Part shown: positions 57,676-64,000 of the stretch, piece after piece
How the letters are laid out: each line of letters begins with the position of its first letter
Position numbering within the stretch: the stretch's first letter is position 1
Source: Rhodocollybia butyracea
Taxonomy: Eukaryota; Basidiomycota; Agaricomycetes; Agaricales; Omphalotaceae
DNA length: 64,000 bases
Direction of reading: 5' to 3'
Assembly (NCBI GenBank): GCA_015501585.1
Contig: JADNRY010000001.1
Location: 992,001 to 1,056,000 of the forward strand
The notes under the pieces: model-generated
Seen by the model: only the letters and a program-made list of their open reading frames with translations
The model's database searches: none
Told to the model about the DNA's origin: nothing
Program-made: the position numbers and the translations under genes

Positions 57676-58060
57676 TCCAATTTTTTTTAACGCGCTGATG
57701 ATTAGTTCAGAAGTGAGTCTAGGATTTGATATGGACAGGTAACTCACCTCGATAGGAAGAAGGGACCGAGTTCGTTTGATGGTTCTTCTAAAAACTTGCC
57801 TGGTTATATACCGGTAACAGACAATGGGAGTGACCGCCCATGGCCATGAGTCTGGCCAAAGAATTCCTTTCTTCTTACTATTTGGGACAAAAGACTGGCC
57901 TCAACTTTGGCACAGACGGGAGCGAAAAGATGAAACTTTGCGGACTTTCAATTGAGAATAAAAGCTGGATACAACTCCAGTTGCAAAGTTCATTATGTAG
58001 CATCATCGTTGGGAAAAGACAGTAAACAAGCGCCCTTTGGACTGCGCGTCAATTTGCGAT

Positions 58061-59780
58061 ATGCGCTTGATGACCAACCCCGCACACGATACGCTTCCTC
58101 TCGACTTGCTTCAGCCAATTATTGAGCAACTGGGCCGCGCTGAATGGCACGCATGCTGTCTGGTGTCGAAGGCTTTCTGCCAGGCTGCCACACCTCTCCT
58201 TTACCGGACACTGGATTCTAGAGTTATCGGCAACAAAAACGCAGATAATTCAGATAATTCGAACATCGTTCTTTACCATCCTTCCACGACCCTGCTTTCG
58301 AATCCAAATCTGGCCTTGCATGTAAAGCGCGTAACAGAGACCGGAGCTGTTCACAGAGGACTGTTACCTGGTTATTCCAGGATTACGGATGATACACTGA
58401 AAGCTCTCGCTTTGTGTCGGAATTTGTCGGCTTTTACATGGGTTGATGATACAATGTATGGTCCTGCAATGGGTGCTTTAGGCTCAGATGGAGATACAGG
58501 TGAAGGTTTAAAGACCCCTGGTACATTTCTAATGAGATTTATTGAGCTCGTCAGAGCGGATAATCAAGGAAACCCTGAGAGTGACCATGGCCTTCCTCTT
58601 CGCTCCTTAACTCTTCGAACGCACTTTGACCTAGGGCCATCTGTCTGGAACTCTATCCACTCCATTTCCGGCCTCACCCGCGTCTCTATATGGTCGATGG
58701 AAGGACCACCCCGTGTTCTTCAAGGGTGGGCCAAGTCACTGGGCCCATCGCTAGAGGAACTGGAACTGGGGCGTTGCACCGGTGTTCCTCCCACAATCCT
58801 TATCACTGTCCTCTCTCATCTTCCGCTGCTTCAGAGTTTGAGGATGAAGGGTGTACAGAGCAACTCTATTCTCAATATCCTAACTTATCTACCAAATTTG
58901 AGTAGCCTGGATGTGGAGTATTTGCCATCGCAAACGCGACTTTTGCCTAGAGACCAAGCAAGGCTAGTCTTGTTACCGTCGTTGAGGACATTGACAATCC
59001 GAATAAACTCAAAGACAGATGATCCCCATAGAATGTACGACTGGATCCGAAGGCTAGCAAGCAAAGCGGGATTGGAGGTGTTTAAATTACATGCTTCCTC
59101 ATATTTTTCCCAATCTAGGTCTCGGTCATACAACTCGTTCTCTTTTCTTGACATGGGAGAAACTCTCATTCCACGCGCCTTCATCTTAGACCTTTCTCGT
59201 CTACATTCTACAACTCTGCAGAGGTTTGAAGCAACCGAAGCCGGAGCGATGATGATGAGCGATGTCGAGTGTCTCTGTGTGAGTTTTCCAAAGTTGGAAG
59301 TGCTAGAGTGTACTGTGGGTGTTGAAGGAATAGTGAGTGTAGTTACGCCTTTTTTCACTTTTATACTCGTGATTATCCATTTTGCTGATTGCTTCTTACA
59401 TTTTAAAAGCTTTCTATACATCAAGCCATTCGTTCCGCACGAAGTCTTACGACGCTCAAGTTGCATATCCTGTGGCTGCCTCCATCTTTCCATCCGTCCG
59501 CTGGCCGTCCATTGAAGCCTAAATTGGAGGAATTGGAAGCCTCAAACTACACTCAGGATTACAGATTCACCATTGCCGACGCCCGTTCGCTCATGCTTCA
59601 TACCGACGACTCGGTATTACGGACAATTGGTGTTGGCGGGTTTTTGTACCAGGTTAGTTCGAATATTGATTCTTTCATCCGCACGCTGTTCGACTTTTGC
59701 CACAGGGTAAATGGATCTTGTCCCCATCAACTTCAGAAACCCTCGAATTTATAGTGGTATCGAATATCGAGGAAAGCTAA
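58061..59780 (+). CDS. F-box/LRR-like protein
   Basis: Exons 58061-59332, 59410-59652 and 59706-59780 join in frame to 529 aa. The F-box-like start is at residues 10-40 (LPLDLLQPIIEQLGRAEWHA, then CCLVSKAFCQAATPLLYRTL). Leucine-rich strands follow (LPLRSLTLRTHF, SLEELELGRC, LPLLQSLRMKGV, LPNLSSLDVEYL, LPSLRTLTIRIN, FPKLEVLECTVG), which would form the substrate-binding solenoid of an SCF ubiquitin-ligase adaptor. The ATG at 58061 is used; MTNPAHDT at 58070 is an alternative. Without splicing, the frame runs into intron 1 and stops at 59515. Target unknown. Confidence 0.82.
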
Positions 59781-60399
59781 ACAAAGACGATACCAAAAAG
59801 TATGCAACTATGTTTATCTACCTAGTAACCTTAATCCCCAAAATCAGCACAACGCTAGAATCAAGAATGGCAGAAGCTCTGGATAACATTCTGATTTGTT
59901 GCAGGAAGAAAACAGGTGCAGGTGCAGTTTCATTAGATAACATAGTACCGTTGATCTAAGTCACAACCAACTATGAAGAGCAATATATCTATATTCTGGG
60001 ATGTCTCACTATGGTCCATACAGTCATAACGAGTACATATACTTACTAAGTGAATGTCTGAACCCAACCCTGGAAATAATCAAACAGCGATTTTTGATCA
60101 CGAAATCGTGGAACCTTTTGGCGCTAGAAACTGGGAACAGCTAAGAAACTGAAATGAGGGTAAGCACTGAGCGAAAGCAAGGCACGACGGGCGAAATCAT
60201 CAAGCAGACCAGGGAGAAAAGAAGGCAAGAACAGAAAGAAGAAAACATGAAAATACAAAGAATAGGCCATCCCGCCACTGATTAGCGTCCGTAAATGACA
60301 ACGAGTCTGAGTAAACAAGCGCAGATCAGAATTGATTTACAGTGCAGTTCAGTTCTACTCACATACAGCTATCCTCGTCTGGGTTTTGCATTGGTACAA
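59781..60399. other. Intergenic, convergent 3' ends
   Basis: 3' flanks of the F-box gene (plus) and pinin (minus). No supported gene. Confidence 0.35.
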
Positions 60400-61454
60400 T
60401 CAGTACTCCACTGCATCATCGCCCTCATTCTCCGGTTGAGTCACTTTTGAATCGACATCCATTGCACCTGCACCTTCTTCCTTGTCCTCTGATGCTGTCG
60501 GAGCATGTTGGCTCTCCAAAGTGTCCTTGGGTGCTCCATTTCCATTTGCATCTCGTTCGACATCCATCTCGACATCTCCGCTGTTGTCCGTAGGTCGAGA
60601 GTCCTTTTCCGGTGCTGATGCATGGACACTTGCTACCTTCTCCCGTAATTGTAGAATTTCCTTGACTCCAGCATCTCTTTCAGCGGTGAAAGCAGACCAT
60701 TCGGCAGCCGAGGCAGAAATAATCTACAAGAGATAATCAGCAGATGCAAAATTCGCTGGGTTCGAAATATTTACTTCTTCCTTCCTCTTTTTTAAAAATG
60801 TTTCCTGGGACGGAAGTAGGATTTTGGGTAGGTAGTATAGTGGTGGCGGGTGAGATCTTGGAGGATTTGCTTTCGAAAGTATTTTTGTATGAGATGTTGG
60901 GTCATCTATTGAGCGAATGAGTATTGGGCGCAGGATATAGACGATAGACAAACCTTGAACAGGTGGTTCCGGGTCATCCATTGATGGCTCGTCAGACACG
61001 TCGTCGCTCGTGAGCAAAAAGTTGGCCAGCAACGGTAATCTCGTTCTTCTCAGCTTGTACACGCTGACCTTCACTCCTAATTCCTCTTCCTTTCTCGTGG
61101 CAAGTGTTTTATCCTTCTTCGCCTCTTCCTGCCGCCTTACTTCTGCTGTCTCGTTCCGAAGTTTGGCCTGCAATCTTGCTTCCAGCATTTGTCGTCTCTT
61201 TGCCGCCTCGCTGGCATCTCGCTCTTTTCCTTCAATCTTTGCCTTGTTTAGCGTACCAAGGACGAGTCCGAACATGGATTTTCCGCCCCGTGAACCTCGT
61301 TCACCACGGTTTAACCGAGGACGTGGAGGGACATTTGTCGAGGGCTTGTAGCTCTTTCCTCTGCTGGTGAGAGTACAGAAACGGATGCTGTAGCTCTGTA
61401 GAATGTTAGAACAACGCAAATAATGCATTGATGAAGAACGCACTCTTCTGACAT
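60400..61454 (-). CDS. Pinin/SDK/MemA domain protein (spliceosome-associated)
   Basis: Pinin is a nuclear protein linked to the exon-junction/ASAP-PSAP splicing machinery. Exons 61454-61444, 61393-60954, 60905-60775 and 60723-60400 give 301 aa in frame. The domain starts RGGKSMFGLVLGTLNKAK, continues as a long charged helix (EAAKRRQMLEARLQAKLRNE; RKEEELGVKVSVYKLRRTRL) and ends near PLYYLPKILLPSQETFLKKR. A short coiled coil and an acidic, low-complexity tail (DVEMDVERDANGNG; GAGAMDVDSKVTQP) follow. The first exon is only 11 nt (MSE plus two bases). Its acceptor is ambiguous (ACAG|AG|CTACAG|CATCC); the second or third AG keeps the frame, the first does not. It lies 175 bp downstream of GPI8 on the same strand. 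Confidence 0.82.
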
Positions 61455-61629
61455 CTTATCGCCAACTGAGAGGAATACGGTTCAGGAAGAAATGTAAAAT
61501 CACCATGTGACTACTTTAACCGCGTCGACGTCACTGTACTCACCCTTTCCAACAACATTCCAATGAATGGTTCATTAAACGACCCAATAGATAGATACAC
61601 AGATATTTACTAGCGAATAATGTAAAGCG

Positions 61630-62952
61630 TCAACCTTCTACCAAGCCTTTAGAACGCGACCGCCATGAATATCCACCTTTGAATACGATAGAGATTAAAA
61701 GTCCAAAGAAGAGAGTGAGATATGCTTGCGTGAAGACATCGACGGATGATGATAGCTGAGATGATGCTGACGAATCTGAGGCTGAACGTGCGGAGGGTAA
61801 TGGTTTCGGGGAAGGTTTTGTTTTTTCTTCTGGAGCAGGAGGAAATAGAAGTTCTTCTCCAAATTCATCTTCGACATCAACTGACACGACACCGCCAAAG
61901 AAATCTGTAATTAAAGCTTCTCTACCGCGTTTGTATGCTTCTCCATCCCTTCCTCGCCATTCTCCGCCGCCTTCTACGGTCCATCCTTGACCACGTCCAT
62001 ACTGATCCATCGGGTGTTGTGGACCCAAGGGACGAGGGAAGAGATCCGAGCGAACACCAGGATGGGAGCCGATTTTTGGAACATCATAGGAAGTGAAAAG
62101 GTCAGCCATCGTTAGCCGCGAGGTTTTGTTGACATGTTCCATGTATTCGAGAACGTAGTGAGTGTACGAGTCGATGACAGCGACGCCTACGTCAAAGTCA
62201 TTTTCATGCTGAGAAAAGAGAGGTTTAGTACATCCGAATTTCGGAGCAGTAATACAACTCACGGAGTAAGAATTCTCTCCAACAACGGAGCTTCCTGTAG
62301 CAAGGACATTCGGAGAGTAAAACTTTGAGAACATCGAGTTGGCCTGACATGTATCGGCCATGAAGAAGATCTCATTGTATCTTCCTCCTTCATACATTTG
62401 ATGGAAAGCATCAGCAATATCATGAGCGCTGATTTCCTCGTTATCTTGGAATTTCAGGAACTCATTTCCACCGTGCCCAGTGAGGTATATGAATATGTTG
62501 GACTTGGAATCTGTTAGAAGACGTTTTGAGCGTGGAACAGAGTCATCTAGGCGTCCAGTAAGCTAGATGGTGAAATAAGTGAGACCAGAGTATATAAAAG
62601 ATGCAAAAGCAGGATTTACCAGTCTGAGGAAGTTCTCAACTGTAACCTCATACCCTCGATAATCTACTTCAATATTCTCCCCATATAGGTCGAGATGTCT
62701 GCCAGGATTAGCATAGACGCTTCCAGGAAACTTGTTTCTCGCATTACACGCTACATCGTCAGCGAGCATTAAAATGATATTAGAATCTGGTATTCCAAGT
62801 CGTTTTACAGTTCGGTACATTCCTAGCGCATTGGACATGTGGCGGTAGTTGAACCAGTATCTGGATGAGGATACGAGCACAGCCCAATTATTTGTATGTT
62901 GCGAGCCATATGCGTAGCTGGCAAGAAAGAGTGGATAGAGCCAGAGGAGCAT
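61630..62952 (-). CDS. GPI8: GPI-anchor transamidase catalytic subunit (GPI8/PIG-K)
   Basis: Cysteine protease of the ER transamidase complex that cleaves the C-terminal signal of proproteins and attaches the GPI anchor. Exons 62952-62620, 62562-62263 and 62208-61630 give 403 aa, normal for the family. Residues 1-16 are a signal peptide ([15 protein letters not shown]). [20 protein letters not shown] starts the C13 peptidase domain; the catalytic His is in [13 protein letters not shown] and the catalytic Cys in [33 protein letters not shown] closes the domain. A membrane segment lies near the C-terminus ([18 protein letters not shown]). The ATG at 62952 gives the signal peptide, so I am sure of the start. 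Confidence 0.94.
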
Positions 62953-63742
62953 GTTGAGATGTAATAAGCGCCCACATCAGATCGCGCACACGGTGCTACT
63001 ACTACATAGCACAACTTATTTACAATCATGGTGCTGGGTCTCGATTCTCGACGACTACGGCGCCCAGGTCAAGAGCTCGACTAGGGGAACACTCAACTTC
63101 CCAACGAACTTCTTTTTTTGTAGCGAACTGAAAACACTCCTTTGCTCTCTATACACATCTCAGATCCCATCCGCTCTGAGCGAGCAGGAGATTGCGTTGG
63201 GGCCACCCTCCCTCTACTAGAATCACTGCGTAACGACCGGACCTGTTCCGAATCCCACTCTTACGCAGACATGCAATTTTTATCTTTTCCACTACACCTT
63301 CGATTGCATTATATATTGTGTCTTCATCACAAACTGGCTTTGCTAGAACCAGCTTACACTCCAAATCCTCCATTGGGTGTAAAAGAAGCGTGTGATTGGC
63401 TCCTCAAACTATTCCGCCAATCTATAAACTCTCCGCTCGGTAAACTTTCTATTTTACTGGCGCCAAACTCGGGGTCCTTCCAGGTCCCTCCATGCTGGAA
63501 CTTGAACACGAGTATTTTGTTACAGTACCCAAGCAAGTACTTCGTGGGGTAAGCATACTCTCTAGCTGGTAGATAACTGACAGTCTGTGCATCCTTTACA
63601 CGCAAGCCGCTTCTCGATCGCTGCCTTATTAGTACCAACTTCTTATTCGGAATCTTCTCTGAATAACGTCAAGCTAAGATGTAAATAATGTGGCTGCCGG
63701 AATATCTACTCTTCCTTCTTTTCAACTCCGTTCTCTACAAAA
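62953..63742. other. Upstream region with a possible unrecognised coding stretch
   Basis: On the plus strand 63105-63200 reads ELKTLLCSLYTSQIPSALSE and 63200-63552 reads, one frame over, LRLHYILCLHHKLALLEPAY and LGKLSILLAPNSGSFQVPPC. Both look protein-like, but they need a one-base shift between them near 63205, and no start codon or full splice path was found. It may be a decayed gene. The remaining part, 63560-63742, is the promoter of the next gene. Confidence 0.35.
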
Positions 63743-64000
63743 ATGCCCAACATCATCGTGCTAGGAACATTCGATACAAAGGGCGAACAGCTACTGTACA
63801 TCGTGAACGCTATCCAGCAGCACAAAAACATGCAAGTCACAGTCATTGATGTTGGAAAGACTCCAATCCTCGACCCAGCTATCCATGTACCGTCTTCACT
63901 AATCGCTAAATACGGCTCCAGAAACACACCTGATATCCCTGACAATGACGTCGGTAATCTTTCTAGAGCAGAACTAAACAAGCTCATGGCTACAGGCGCG
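63743..64000 (+). CDS. Tm-1-like / UPF0261 family protein, N-terminal part (cut by window end)
   Basis: The frame from ATG 63743 is open for 86 codons to the window edge. It starts MPNIIVLGTFDTKGEQLLYI, then VTVIDVGKTPIL, the pattern of the N-terminal ATP-binding domain of the UPF0261 family (plant Tm-1 resistance protein and many fungal and bacterial homologues of unknown enzyme activity). The glycine-rich VLGTFDTKGE loop is the expected nucleotide-binding segment. The rest, including a possible TIM-barrel half, lies outside. Start context is AAAATGCCC. It is divergent from GPI8. Confidence 0.8.
   Translation, partial: MPNIIVLGTFDTKGEQLLYIVNAIQQHKNMQVTVIDVGKTPILDPAIHVPSSLIAKYGSRNTPDIPDNDVGNLSRAELNKLMATGA

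Overview
The window is nuclear DNA of a filamentous basidiomycete, most likely a mushroom-forming Agaricomycete. The evidence is: genes with many short spliceosomal introns (about 44-60 nt), three intron-bearing nuclear tRNA genes, a chitin synthase with a myosin motor, a Fus3/Kss1-type MAP kinase with TEY, several F-box proteins of the agaric type, a METTL3-type m6A writer, and agaric-type mobile DNA. All exon boundaries below were read by hand from splice sites, frame continuity and family knowledge; no database was searched.

Layout. 1-2.1 kb: a DUF6729/DDE transposase-like gene (minus) cut by the window edge. 2.7-4 kb: AT-rich repeats and a small inverted-repeat element. 4.3-6.9 kb: complex I 75-kDa subunit. 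7.0-9.4 kb: tRNA-Val(AAC), a Ser/Thr-rich conserved protein, tRNA-Asn(GTT) and initiator tRNA-Met(CAT). 9.9-13.1 kb: a 3.24-kb foldback element with perfect TIRs and a 7-bp target duplication. 13.5-15.7 kb: a decayed cytochrome P450. 17.0-20.6 kb: two single-pass membrane proteins. 21.3-24.6 kb: a giant palindrome with 1.5-kb arms that match exactly. 26.06-27.5 kb: a short LTR element with one ORF. 29-37.4 kb: myosin-motor chitin synthase (minus) and Rho1 GTPase (plus), head to head. 38.4-40.3 kb: a poly-T insertion and a 1.6-kb TIR element. 40.6-64 kb: a gene-dense housekeeping block: F-box/LRR, hotdog thioesterase, zuotin (C-terminally short), MAPK, a broken F-box gene, an EthD-like barrel protein, METTL3/IME4, a coiled-coil membrane protein, another F-box protein, pinin, GPI8 and the start of a Tm-1/UPF0261 protein.

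How it works together. Chitin synthase and Rho1 are both polarised cell-wall growth factors and share one 1-kb intergenic region. Pinin and METTL3 act in mRNA processing and modification; zuotin works at the ribosome exit; GPI8 attaches GPI anchors. The left half is accessory DNA with repeated insertions and pseudogenes, the right half is ordinary. The most unusual feature is the 21.3-24.6 kb palindrome: exact arms embedded in diverged inverted flanks, as expected from arm-to-arm gene conversion, and able to give a long double-stranded RNA if transcribed.
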